NCBI GenBank assembly: GCA_959347315.1
Contig: OY365809.1
Coordinates: forward strand, 2,204,806 to 2,268,805
DNA: 64,000 nt
Direction: 5' to 3'
Origin: Bimastos eiseni
Taxonomy: Eukaryota > Annelida > Clitellata > Crassiclitellata > Lumbricidae
The first letter of the stretch is position 1; every line of letters starts with the position of its first letter. Of this stretch, positions 1 through 11,258 are shown one piece after another. The notes under the pieces are model-generated. The model was not told where the DNA came from, searched no databases, and saw only the letters and a program-made list of their open reading frames with translations. Position numbers and translations under genes: made by a program.

Positions 1-240
1 GAAAATGTGTCAGTTTTGGCCAACGAAACAATAATTATGGCTATCAATTTTACGGGCTCTAGTCAAATACTTTCGATTTTCGCTTTGTCACGCGCTCACA
101 AATACAGTATACGCCAATTTTCAACTGAGAGATAAGATCGCAGCAGATCATTAGTATAATGATTACTGTTTGCTATTTTTGTACTATTTTGCAATTACTA
201 GCCCTATATCTAGGGTTGCGGAAGTTTACAAGTTATTAAT

Positions 241-475
241 CTTTCAATCGTTGCCCTCATCAGCGGCAGCCACCGTATAGCACCATGCTTCGAGTACGTG
301 GGTCCCACGAGCTGGAACAGGCTGAGCAGCCTCCCCATTCACTTCGGGAGGAGCTGCTCTCTCTCTCTCTCCCCTGCTGCCTTCCGGAATCCTCTGAAGA
401 CTTTCCTGTTCTCCGTTTAACTATATGCTAAGTAGTGAGCGCCTCTGATTCGAATGGCTCTATAAGTGCTCCATT
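241..475 (+). mobile_element. L2-like LINE 3' end (degraded)
   Basis: A frame reads as the C-terminal tail of an L2/CR1-like reverse transcriptase, with YVGPTSWNRLSSLP followed by FRNPLKTFLF. The untranslated end 'gagcgcctctgatt...gctctataag' follows. This end recurs through the window. The copy is 5'-truncated, and a SINE begins just downstream. Confidence 0.6.
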
Positions 476-484
476 AAGTTTGCG

Positions 485-700
485 ATAGTGGCTAATCGGT
501 TAGAGCGGTGGGCCCGTAACACTCAGTGTGCACTGAGTGAGCGTGTTCGAACCTCGTCCGAGGCGGCAGTCATTGTGTATGGACCTTGAGCAAGTCATTC
601 GCTCACAATTGCTCTGCGGTACAACTGCAATTGCGCCGTCGAGTCGTGTGCACTTCTGAGCAAAAGATGTTGGAAGAAGGGTGATATCAAATTTCAGAAT
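485..700 (+). mobile_element. tRNA-derived SINE, copy 1
   Basis: The head is tRNA-like: an A-box-like stretch 'ggttagagcggtg' and a B-box-like stretch 'gtgttcgaacctcg' at tRNA spacing. The body 'ttgagcaagtcattcgctc' and the tail 'gtgcacttctgagc...gaagggtgatatcaa' also occur in the copy at 16.7 kb. The two copies define a family. The head is too diverged to be a working tRNA gene. Confidence 0.65.
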
Positions 701-719
701 ATTACATTGCATTGTATTA

Positions 720-905
720 TACGCTGTCTTCTCGGTTTGATTGCCCCGGATGTTGACCTGGCAGCGGAACGAAACAGGCTTTGGCTATTGCGGACTGGAT
801 TTGGTATAGCGCCGGTGTATAGGGTGCTTTCTGTTACGTTTAGCTATGTGCTGAGTCGTGAGCGCCTCCGATCTCGAATGGCGCTATATCAGTTTTCCAT
901 TGCAA
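720..905 (+). mobile_element. L2-like LINE 3' untranslated end
   Basis: The end 'gagcgcctccgatctcgaatggcgctatat' repeats the end of the element at 241-475. Little of its coding part can be recognised. The SINE at 485-700 lies between the two copies. Confidence 0.45.
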
Positions 906-2280
906 TTGCAATTACAATTAATAATCACCATCAAAATATCTATATATGTGTATATATACATGTATATACATGTATATATACATGTGATATATTATTAACA
1001 TTTACGGTAGTTTGCACAAGCGCTAATTACTCATCACGGTTGTGTTATAAATTCAACCCCCTAATTGAACTCAAGCTGATTTCTGTACCCTTGCGATAAG
1101 CCTCTACAGGACGTCCGACACCCTTAGGCCTAAACGGGTCTCCAGTAGTTTGACCTTTTATATGACACCGTCATTGATATATGGATACTCGTATAATAGA
1201 CCTATGCGATTGGGGATTACCCAACGCGGGTCAATGTATTATACTTATTAACCTAAGTCTCTTAATTGACTTTCGCGTATGGCTTTTATATTTATTGGGC
1301 TATCACATCATGAGGGCTTTATAGATCCATTATAGTTGCGTTTTTGGGCAATATACATACATGCATACTATACATGTAGGTGTATAACTTAGATGTGTCG
1401 AATTTATATCTTACGGAACGCAAACGAAAGATCAGACAAATAGATACAGGCAGACTGACAGAAAGATGGACAGACAGACAGACAGACAGACAGACAGATA
1501 GACAGACAGACAGACAAGCATGACACAGGCGAAGAATTAGTGAGAGTTAAGAGAGAAAATGAAATACAGAGACGAAGGCAGGTACTCAGACTTATACATC
1601 GAGGTTATCGAGAGGGTCTTTTAGAAACAAAGGATCAGAGATGAATATATTAATTATTGACTGCTAAACCCTCCGTTGGGTCGACCTTCATTCGCGAGGT
1701 GGCAGGTGGCAAACTGAGCCGTAGGACGTGATGGACGCCTTGTATGGCTACCCTACAGTCAAATCGATTCCTGTGATAGTTCACACTATGATCACACTGT
1801 GTTTTGTCAATTATTAATAAGCGTTGATAATTAATATTATCGATATGCCCATGCAGACAAAAAGCTTTGTAGTTTAAAAACAGCAGTTAAAACTGTACTA
1901 CCCAACCAACTTATGGCAATTACATCGTTTGTTTACATTGTGTAGAAGCCGCGTGCATGTAATTTATGGTTTTGATGCGATTGTCGCAATTTACGAACTA
2001 TAATCGAAATTATCGTAATTGTAATAATTACGGTTATGACGCTGAATTGCTTGTTTGCTCTACATTTCCCCTTCTGTTTCAACTTTTTCCGACATGAAAG
2101 CAATACTTAAACTCCAGAATGTAAACAAAAACGGCACAAGTTTATAATACTGCGTGACCTTAATGCAATCGGAGGACTGAAAGAGGAAGGGAATAGGGTT
2201 GAGAGAGGAACGAAGGCGTTGGGGTTACCACTGGGGGACTGAGTCGCACCCATGCCCAGAGGCCTATCTGCCCATTAACT
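906..2280. other. intergenic stretch, nothing recognised except (GACA)n
   Basis: No coding frame with family motifs is visible on either strand. A (GACA)n tract lies at about 1465-1515 and a short 'tatacatgta' palindromic run at 945-985. Confidence 0.5.
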
Positions 2281-2292
2281 GATTCATATGTA

Positions 2293-2294
2293 CG

Positions 2295-2322
<28 letters not shown>
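2293..2322. repeat. (TA)n microsatellite
   Basis: An uninterrupted TA dinucleotide run, followed by CA-rich sequence to about 2415. Confidence 0.9.
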
Positions 2323-2326
<4 letters not shown>

Positions 2327-2329
2327 CGT

Positions 2330-3960
2330 ACACACAAGTTGACTCAAGTACACAAAACATAGACTTGCGAGTATGGATACACACACAACCGCTCGCGCAT
2401 GCACACACACACGCCTTGGCTAATATATGTCATCCTCATTCATTACCCCAGCAGCCATGGATGGGGATGATTGACCTTCTAGAGACCATGCCCCAGGACA
2501 CGCCGTCAAATGTAAATTCTTCGATTTATAATAGGGATGTATACCCCCTCAATGTCTCAATGGTTAACATTCTGTTCTTCTAACCGTTCGAGGCCGAAAT
2601 CCCAGGGATTTGTTCCGGGAGTTCAGCTCAGCCTGAATTCAGCGTCGATGAGGGATCAACAGAAGGCTTGCCTCATATATGCTGAAGAAGAGAAACTGAA
2701 GGCGCTGACACTGCGATACAAATGGCCCATGATCCCAATCGAGATTGGCAATGCGTGTTGATGTATAACGTAATGGACGCCTTGCATGGCTGCCGACGGT
2801 AAAATTCGACTACTATAATAACTAGTCATCATTCGTTCGTACTATGTCTGTAATTATACTACCGCTAGTCATCTTTCAATTTGAACGAGATTCATCATAA
2901 TCGTAATAATGAAAATCACTATTATTGCAATTATCACAATAATAATAACTATTATTATTACAGATGAGTTCACTTCCAAATTCATTAACAGAAATCTATT
3001 CCATCCGTGTGTTGCGTCTATTTCACATTGTTACGCCTGCGGCCAATTTATATAACGCCACTTTGGTTTTCCGCTGACAATTAATGGTACCAGTTATAAG
3101 ACAATAATTACTCTACAACATCCGTCAAATCGTCCACTTAATTATTTCTCTCCCGCCGAGAGACGGCTGTCAATCACGCGCACGAGTGGCAGTCGTCGAA
3201 CCATTCACAGCCGAGTGGGCGTCGGCAAACAACCAATGGCGTGCAAGCAATTGCCGCAACGATAAAGCGTTACCGTGATGATCACAGAATCGTTAGTTCT
3301 TAACGTATTAGTTTTGAAAGGGAGAGGCAAAGTTGAATAAGTCGTTTACCAGGGCGGGTTGCATTTCCGCCTAATTGCCAGATTGGCATCTCCCAGTCTA
3401 TTGTCAATCGAACAGGTTGCTGCAGAGTAGGTGATAAGGCATCCTTCCGATGAGAAGCGGGCGTTTCGTTTACCCCAATAAGAGCCACCAATAGATAGGG
3501 TTGTTTTCGATCAACGGATGCAAGCATTGGGGCGTCCATCCGGTAAAGAATTACTCACAAGTAATACTTCCTAAGGATCAACGTTCCATTAATTCCTATC
3601 CGCGGTTTCTGAAACACTGGGAAAGGTTCAGGTGCAACAGCAAAGGGACGTTCCGGACACGACGGGGTGGGAATGGTGAGACAACAAAAACAGGGTTGGG
3701 GACATATGCTGAGAATTAATTTAAGGGCGTGGGATTGACGATTAACGCCCCTCTGATTGCCTGATATATCACCATCCGCAGCTGACGAACGTCATAAGCA
3801 AGTGAGTATTCAATTGTCTATTAATTTCATTACTCAGACAATTAATTCCTTAATTAATATGTTTAATTTGCCAATTTTCAAGGCCTAATGAGTTCCAATT
3901 TGATGCTATTTGACACAATGCATTGGAATACTCTTCATTGACCAAAATGAAAATAAATAC
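2330..3960. other. mostly unique intergenic sequence
   Basis: No recognisable gene. About 2540-2760 has a weak tRNA-SINE look. About 3140-3300 is more GC-rich and non-repetitive, with a CCAAT-type and a GATA-type motif. A regulatory role is possible but cannot be shown from one sequence. Confidence 0.35.
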
Positions 3961-3964
3961 AATT

Positions 3965-5500
3965 TAATATCAAATCAAATCAAATCAAATTTATTGAAAC
4001 CATCGTGCCACATTTACAAAAGATTAGCAAACAGAAGTACATTGTCAAATAATTAGAAATTAGTCCAATTGAAGTCAACAATAAAATTATACAAATGAAA
4101 ATAAAGATGGTTAACAGGAGTTCCAAAGGGGATTAAACCCCGCAAAAAGGAACCCCTAATTTCCCTGTACAACAAAACTACGAAGATGGCGAGTTGAGAT
4201 GAAAGGTACTTAAATAAGCATATAGCAAAATATTTTAAAAAAATAACCGAATTACTCATTCTGTTCGTCAGGTGGTACATTGAATGCAAAAACCCTTGAA
4301 TTTGACAATGATTACAGATGAAACAATAAAACTATTAAAACACAATAAACAGGATTGAAAAAGAAGATAAATGAAACCATAACTAATCTTAAACTAAAGA
4401 GTTCCTGTCCCTCTCTCAATCCTCATCACCACATTTTTAATAATATGCCAAAAACAATGTGACAAACTGTTACAAATGTGAGAAAATAAAACCAGATAAT
4501 ATGTGTAGATAATCTCATATTTAATTGATAAACGTTATTTTATTGGAATCAGTGGGTTTTGAATCATAGACTCAATGACCTGTTCTGAAAAGATGATCTA
4601 AAGAGGAGGAGTTTAAGAGAAAGAGTTTAAGAGTGCTCTTAAACGAATTATAACTAGGAGAGTTTCTAACTGCTGCAGGAAGAGCATTCAAACAAGCGGG
4701 CCAGTGGACTTAATAGAGAATTTTCGTGTATTAGGTCTAGAAGCCAAAACTCGATAGCCGGAGGAACCTCTAGTAACGTGGGAATGGATCTCAGAGCCTA
4801 GTGAGAAATAATATTGAAATGTTCTAGGTAAGAGATGATTGGTAAATCGATAAACAAAAAGGCTTATCTGTAAATTCCTAATCTGGAAAATATTAAGCAG
4901 ATTAAGGTCACGAAAGATAGGGGGCAGTGTGAGAATTTCTTGGAAGTCCACTGATAAATCTAACCGCCTTCTTTTGTAATACAATTATTCTGGCAAGTCT
5001 GGATTCGTAATTAGAAGCCCAAATCAAATTACAAAAAGTTATATATGGATATACCATGGTAAAATACAGTTGCTTTCTTATATTAATTGGGAGCTTGTAG
5101 GCAAACTTGTAAGAATACCGATGGTTTTTGATATTTTGTTACAAATATAGTTTATATGGGGCTTCCATGTTACGAATTGGTCTACGTAAACGCCCAAAAA
5201 TCGAGCATTTTCAACTTGGTTTATAGGGGTGCCATTTATAAAAATGTTTAAGCTAGATGGCTTGGCCTTCTTGTGTGATTGGAATAATATGTAACTGGTT
5301 TTTTCAACGTTAAGAGTAAGCTTATTTGCTACGAACCAATCAGCAACTTTATCGAGTTCCAAATTTAGAGTGTCTATTAGTGTCTGGTAGGAAGCATGAG
5401 AATAAAACAAATTTGTATCATCAGCAAATAGTTTCATATAGATGGTGTTGGAAATTGAAGCAAGGTCGTTAATATAAATATACATGTAATTAATATGATA
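3965..5500 (-). mobile_element. LINE remnant, reverse transcriptase to 3' tail
   Basis: This is a minus-strand non-LTR retrotransposon, truncated at its 5' end. About 5485-5078 encodes the reverse-transcriptase core, with KLFADDTNLFY (the FADD catalytic box), KLTLNVEKTSYILF and ARFLGVYVD. After a frame change, about 5060-4688 encodes the thumb and C-terminal region, with NYESRLARIIVLQKKAVR, FQIRNLQISLFVYRF and SRPNTRKFSI. The untranslated part ends in a (TTTGA)n tail at 3968-3995 on the minus strand. The tail and the motifs resemble Jockey/CR1-group LINEs; the exact clade is uncertain. Frameshifts make it dead. Confidence 0.8.
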
Positions 5501-5829
5501 ATACTCTCCTTACAAAAGTTCAGAAGTGCACATCGAACCCTGGCAACCATTACGAGCCATACACACAGAACGGAAGAGGAAAGTGTTCAGCTCAGGACGA
5601 GTAACAGTCTCACTGAGAGCGTTGCGAACTTGCGCGAAGAGGTCGACAGTTCCATGATGAAGGAGGGACCGGCATCAGTGAACTGGAATTTAAAGCAGAC
5701 GGAAACACGGAACAAAACAGTATTCAATGAAATATACAGTAAACAAAAGGCCTGCAACAATGATAAATACAAAATTTCTTTTATTTATGATTTTTCATAC
5801 AATCAGTATTGAACAAGTTGAAGTAATTT

Positions 5830-5910
5830 CAGTTTACCGACGCTGTGTGATAACAAGGATAACAGTCGTCGCCCACCTTCCTCATCCAGGCTTGGGACTG
5901 GCACTATCAG
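5830..5910 (-). repeat. M2 dispersed repeat
   Basis: Minus-strand M2 copy running from 'cagtttaccgacgctgtg' to 'cttgggactggcac'. Consensus M2 is about 80 bp: in its forward sense it begins CAGTGCCAGTCCCAAGCC, has a central GGAGGAGGGCGACGC and ends TGTCGTTAAACTGC. Confidence 0.7.
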
Positions 5911-6213
5911 AAAGCGAACAGCGTAGGAGTTTATGTACTGAACTATTTCACCGTTTTATGATTCTGTTTAAAAGTAACGTAGCCACAGCATTCAAACAAC
6001 CGAACAGTTAAATCCTGGTTTCTTTAAAACAGCCAAAATTCATCTTAAATGATTTATTTACGCGGGTTGTGCTAGTTTCACGCTAAAGCTAAAAATGTAT
6101 TTTGTAGTGGCACAAATTGCCACAAATTGAGTCAACTTGTATTATAAAAATTATGCCACAATATGCACAATATGCAGATTGGTTAACTGCTCAACTGCAT
6201 GCCAGCGCAGTCT

Positions 6214-6293
6214 AGCAGTGCCAGTCAGAAGCCTGGATAAACGAAAAGGGCGACGCTAATGATCTTTCTTTATCATAAAGCGTCGTTAAACTT
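6214..6293 (+). repeat. M2 dispersed repeat
   Basis: Forward copy: 'gcagtgccagtcagaagcc', then 'gggcgacgctaatgatc', then 'gtcgttaaact'. The GGA run has been replaced by an A-rich stretch. Confidence 0.7.
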
Positions 6294-6600
6294 TAGGACT
6301 AACCTACTGATTGATTATCGATAGCCTGAAAATATAAGAAGGAGGAAACACAAAACGATCTCTGTTATAGACAAACTGCTGTTTAACTACAACCCCAAAT
6401 GATTACAGCGCTCATTTTGAACACCTTTAAAATGTTGTGAAGTGATGCTATATGACAGTTGAGCCCATGTTGCGACCCAATGCAAGGCTTTCTAAAATTA
6501 CGCATTTTTAATAGAAGTTGACACACTTTAAAAGGTGTCTAAGTAGTGCGTCTATAATCTCGGTTACCGTGACACTGATAAAAATTAAACCAAGAATTTA

Positions 6601-6690
6601 GGCAGTGCCAGTCCCAAGCCTGGATAAATGAGGATCTCTGTGATCTCGCCAATGATCTCTGTCATCACACACTGTTGTTAAACTGCAACA
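6601..6690 (+). repeat. M2 dispersed repeat
   Basis: Forward copy with well-kept ends ('gtcccaagcctggataaa', 'tgttgttaaactgcaac'). Its middle is altered to 'aggatctctgtgatctcgcc'. An M1-type motif ('aaaaggtgtctaag') lies just upstream at 6530. Confidence 0.75.
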
Positions 6691-6858
6691 ACCGCAAGCT
6701 AATTCACAATCCTCTGAGATTCATGAACTCAACTCTTTTACTACCTATATAGAGCCTTTGAACACTCTACAGTGTGTGTTAAATATTTGGTTGTACATGC
6801 CTTGCGTTACTATCAAAAAGAATACCTACTTACTTATACCGCCACTGTTTACACTCCA

Positions 6859-6990
6859 GCAGTGCCAGTCTCAAGACTGGATGAAGGAGGAGGATAAGGA
6901 GGATTAGGAGGAGCAGGAAGAGGAGGAGGAGGAGGAAGAGGAACAGGAGGGCGACGCTAATGATCATTGCTATCATATGGTGCATATATC
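6859..6990 (+). repeat. M2 copy with expanded GGA tract
   Basis: The forward copy starts 'cagcagtgccagtctcaag'. The short GGAGGA of the consensus has grown to about 65 bp of GGA/GGAA units before 'gggcgacgctaatgatc' resumes. A microsatellite has grown out of the repeat. Confidence 0.75.
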
Positions 6991-7281
6991 CCGTAGTAAA
7001 ATTGGAACAACTGCTTCAAAATAATACAATTTAGGGCTTTCTGTAAAATGTCATACCGTAAATGATTACTGTCAAGATGATTTCTGTCCACGTCAATGTT
7101 ATCACAAGATGTGACTTGACTCTGGGTCCAAATACCATGAAATATGAGTTAAACCTCTGAAAAAAGAAGCAAGCCGTGCTCCCAATGCAATGCTGATAAA
7201 GACAATGCTCTTGTTAGGGTCTATAGCGCTCAAATATATTAATATATATTAATAGAGCTTTCTGTAATTAATTCAACTCTA

Positions 7282-7284
<3 letters not shown>

Positions 7285-7319
<35 letters not shown>
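7285..7319. repeat. (TA)n microsatellite
   Basis: A pure TA run. The surrounding 7000-7780 is A+T-rich with short palindromes and shows no gene. Confidence 0.9.
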
Positions 7320-7321
<2 letters not shown>

Positions 7322-7849
7322 CACAGCCATGCTACAGTGCTAACACGACCTCAGATACATTGGGCCATTGACACTTTTACAATGTTAATTCCCAATGAAA
7401 CGAGTATAATTATACAACCACAAAAATACACACTACTGTTATCTTTATATCTATGACCATATTTTCAAACATCAGGCCCACATATGTACATAGTCCACAT
7501 ATACATGTATATATATATGCAATTATATATATATATCTAATGGAGGACTACATAATATGCAGATGAACAAATTTCCCATGCATGCGTCGTTTATCTGTTT
7601 GTATAGTTAATAGCGTATATTGATTATGCAGCCTAATGATCAGCGCATATATATTCACCAGGTCTATACCGTCAAACATTATGTCTAAAGACGCGACACT
7701 CGTGTGGGTATATGGAGACATTAATGTTGCAGGTGCATGGCTTTGAGGGTAGATTCAAAATGCGGGTTTATTGATTGTTGATTGGCTGATGCAGAAAATG
7801 TGCATTTCAGTTTAAAAGTTTTGTTGCTGGTTGAAATCATGACCATAAT

Positions 7850-8355
7850 GATGATGAGGAGGAGGACGACGACGACGATGACGACGATGACGATGACGAT
7901 GATGGTCGTAGTGGTGGTGATGATGATTTTGATGATGATGGTGACGAGGATGATGATGATGAGGACAACGACGACGATGACGACGATGACGATGATGGTG
8001 GTGGTGGTGACGATAATGATGACGATGATGGTGGTGGTGGTGACGATAATGATGACGATGATGGTGGTGGTGGTGACGATAATGATGACGATGATGGTGG
8101 TGGTGGTGACGATAATGATGACGATGATGGTGGTGGTGGTGACGATAATGATGACGATGATGGTGGTGGTGGTGACGATAATGATGACGATGATGGTGGT
8201 GGTGGTGACGATAATGATGACGATGATGGGGGTGGTGGTGACGACGATGATGATGATGATAATGAGGACGACGACGACGATGACGATGATGATCGTGGTG
8301 GTGGTGATGATGATTTTTATGATGATGGTGAGGAAGATGATGATGATGATGAATA
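7850..8355. repeat. GAY-rich tract with a 33-bp minisatellite
   Basis: GAC/GAT/GGT triplets dominate. Between about 7986 and 8246 an exact 33-bp unit ('gacgataatgatgacgatga' then a GGT run) repeats about eight times. Open frames of about 200 codons exist on both strands only because the unit is a multiple of three; no protein-like composition or exon signal supports coding. Confidence 0.9.
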
Positions 8356-8399
8356 CATAGTCACACACATCTTTAAACTATGATGACCCATATACAACA

Positions 8400-9835
8400 A
8401 CAGCTACTTTTTCTGCAATAAATTTTACGATTTCTACATATAGGTAAATACTTTTATAAATAATATGTTTTGCATGCGTACTAGTGTATAAATATATAAC
8501 TTTTGAATACGTTATCACTTGTGATCATATAGATTAATTATTAATTATTGGTCCTTTGTGTTTATCGAAAACGCACGAATTGCGTCCGTTACTGACAGTT
8601 AGAGATAAGACGAGGCACATGAGGCGGATATATAATCTGACTATATCCAATTATATTGCATTATCTGCATTTTATATATAGATATATATATATATATATA
8701 TATGCGATGTATTACATGGGATAATATGTATTTATATAATTACTACTGTGACTCTTTCTGAGTTTAAGCCTTTTCGTCGCATGTAAATATATGCAAATAT
8801 ATTTACATATATACATATCCTATAAATATCATATATATATAGCATGTTTATATATACTATATACATATGCATATATTTGTGTATCTAAGTACGTGTATAT
8901 GTGTATGTAAACATAATATATATATATATATATTATGCTTTAATTAAATTCAATTATTATTTGATTTTTCGTCCGATAAGCTATCTGAAACATACACAGT
9001 AGTTTGAGTTCAACGATTTAATTGACTTCATGTGAGTTTTAATGTGGACTCGTTTTCGTATATTATTATAACTACATATCATCTGTCAAGAGAATCGATA
9101 TTAGTTGAGTAACAGTAACACTGAGAGAAATCACGATTTTCTGGTCTATTTACGACTTGCTTTTTGGATAGATTAGATAACCCTAAGGGCGCTATAAAAA
9201 GAGCCCTCATGAATTAACCGCAAAAGCGCAGCAGGTACCCTTTTCGGCCGTGATGCGTCAGGCCGTCAGGCAAAATAATCATGATTTGAAACATGGCTTG
9301 TTTAAAAGTGTTGTGGCACGATAAATTTATTAATGAGACACTGAAACAAATAATTGCAAAACAATGCCACGAATTGATGAACAGTGACGAGTATACCCGA
9401 GAAATAACGTTTGGCGGTTTTCGGCAAAACCGGCAAATTTCCGGCTGAATATCGGTTTGGAAAAATTAGCATGATTTGCTCTGCGGCTATCATGAGACAG
9501 GATTTGTGCTCTCTATAGCAGGAAGTATAATTAATTATAGTTTTATCGGACTGCTGTATAATTAATCGGGCGGCCCTCAACTCTCCAAAGTGATACAATT
9601 GTCGAACGTTTAATGACGTGTTGCATTTGTTATCCAAACGACGCGGTCGTCGCTTGTTGTTAACTCTGTTTAATTCAATGCCTCTCGATCCAATGTTGGG
9701 CGATCCGTATTTGAACGTTACATATTCTCTTGATTTAAAGTTGGCCTTTGCTTATTCTCTTATTCCGATTGTTACAAGTTTACACTTAAAGCGACTAGTT
9801 GTGATGCTTACCCAATCACTGATATAGTGCAAGTT
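8400..9835. other. upstream region of HHEX, largely unique
   Basis: 8640-8940 is AT/TA-rich. 9000-9830 is non-repetitive and lacks the M1, M2 and LINE pieces common elsewhere. The only core-promoter-like string is 'ctataaaaag' at about 9190. It may instead belong to an old L2-like tail, because 'gcgctataaa' also resembles those ends. Confidence 0.4.
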
Positions 9836-10135
9836 CAAGTGTCGAATGTCGCCTTTGAAAAATCTTGGTAATTTTCCTTTTGTGTTTTAAGCACATTGTT
9901 CAATTTGTCCATTTGGCTGTTAAACATTAAACGTCTGGTCATTAATCACTTGGTCTTTAAAGCTCTTGGTCATTGTGTTTCCTTAGCCTTAGAAATTATT
10001 GGTGATTTTTCCTTTGGACTTTAAAACTTGACCAGTTTGTCCCTTTGAGCTCTGAAATATCATGGTCACTTTTCCTTTGACCTCTGAAACATCTAGGTCA
10101 TTTTGTCTATTTGGTTTTGAACTCCTGAACTACTG
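9836..10135 (+). repeat. degenerate ~45-bp tandem repeat upstream of HHEX
   Basis: Variants of 'cttggtcatttttccttt' followed by 'ggtctttgaaacat' recur about six times. The array stops about 115 bp before the HHEX start codon. Spacing varies from 40 to 55 bp, so the array is old. Confidence 0.6.
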
Positions 10136-10220
10136 GACAATTTCAAATACTATTATTATAATCAATACAATCAATGTTGAAATAAAAACTGTTGAAGTCT
10201 TGTTTACATAAAGTTGAATT

Positions 10221-10237
10221 GTCTGTCATTTTCCCAG
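10221..10237 (+). promoter_or_regulatory. possible 3' splice site in HHEX 5' UTR
   Basis: A pyrimidine-rich run ending 'cattttcccag' sits 12 bases before the HHEX ATG. It looks like a good acceptor and could join an upstream non-coding exon. An in-frame TGA lies at 10193-10195, so the coding start is unaffected either way. Confidence 0.3.
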
Positions 10238-10249
10238 TTGAATTCCACC

Positions 10250-11258
10250 ATGGTCTTCTCGGTGAGTTCCACTCGCTCTGCGCCTCAGACGGCGGTCCTT
10301 CGAGTTCCATCCATCTTCCCATTCGACCTGATGCAGCCTCAAAGTCTTCCAGCGCACACGAGAAATCCTCTGTCAGGCACCACCTACTATACTTCACCCG
10401 ACGACGCTACCCCACAGCGTCTACCGCAGCCAAGGGGGCTACTGCCCACACAGGGGGTTGAAACCTCTCGTCAAGGGGTACAAACAATGCCACTAACCCT
10501 CAGGCGAGGGCGAACGGGTCACTCTGGGAACCACGGATCGTTCATGATCAAGGACATCCTCGGTTCTAAAGACACTGACGCCGTAGATCCCAAGAAGGCG
10601 TCTGACACCGTTGACCCAATCAGAGATGAAACAACCTTGACCGTGAACCAGGAGGACGCGGCTTTTACCCTGAGAACGAAAACGGACCAACACGAAGGTC
10701 AGGCACCCGGAAGACCCGACAAGCACCCAGACTTCCGTCCAACATCCTCCTCCTCGTCCTCCTCCTCCTCACTCCACAGACATCATCGCGCATCCCCGTC
10801 TGCCTCTCCCTCCTTCTACTTCGTCGCCAAGGAATCGGCGCACTGTGGTGCCAGACCGTCACCAGCACCCTCCTCCGGCGGGGGTGGAACAACCGTCGGG
10901 GTTCCTAGACACCCCGCAGGCGTTGACCATCTCTACCCGGCCTCGTCCACGTCGTCCGCCTTCACCCTCCTCCAGAACGCGCTTCACCCTCTATCCGCTC
11001 AGTCCACCGGGGGACTGCCCGTTGGGACCCAGGGGTCAATTCCGCAGCTGGCCAAACTTCCGTTTTCCTACGATGACCCATCACTTCCGGTCAACCCAAA
11101 TCCCTTCGTTCAGTCTCTCCATCAGATCCACAACTTCCATACGTCCCTTGCAGCTGTTGGATCCGTGACGGGAGGGGTGTTCTCACCCCTCGGGTCCTAC
11201 CCGCGACAGGCCAGCGACCTACCGTACTACGCCCGCTCCAACGGGTACCTTGCGAACT
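10250..11258 (+). CDS. HHEX: HHEX coding exon 1
   Basis: Encodes residues 1-336 plus one base. It contains FMIKDIL (the counterpart of the FYIEDIL repression motif of vertebrate HHEX), a run of nine Ser at about 166-174, and Pro-rich stretches. It is C-rich compared with its surroundings, as expected for a real exon. Donor 'gaact|gtaagt' is close to consensus. Translation past the donor stops within 9 codons. Confidence 0.9.

Noticed and set aside
485..560. Functional tRNA gene
   Set aside because: The A- and B-box are recognisable but the cloverleaf cannot be closed, and a SINE body follows. The same applies at 16696 and 62841.
7721..8368. Open frames of about 200 codons on both strands (Ile/Thr/Val and Met/Val/Asp-type)
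   Set aside because: Artefacts of the 33-bp and GAY repeats; no start context or conserved domain.
9184..9204. TATA box 'ctataaaaag' as the certain HHEX promoter
   Set aside because: It lies over 1 kb from the start codon and resembles the GCGCTATAAA end of L2-like elements, so it is mentioned only as a possibility.
9302..9637. Minus-strand 111-codon frame upstream of HHEX
   Set aside because: No motif, poor start context, and lies in probable regulatory or unique DNA.
10493..11168. Antisense and shifted open frames inside HHEX exon 1
   Set aside because: Shadow frames caused by the GC-rich, stop-poor exon; no motifs.
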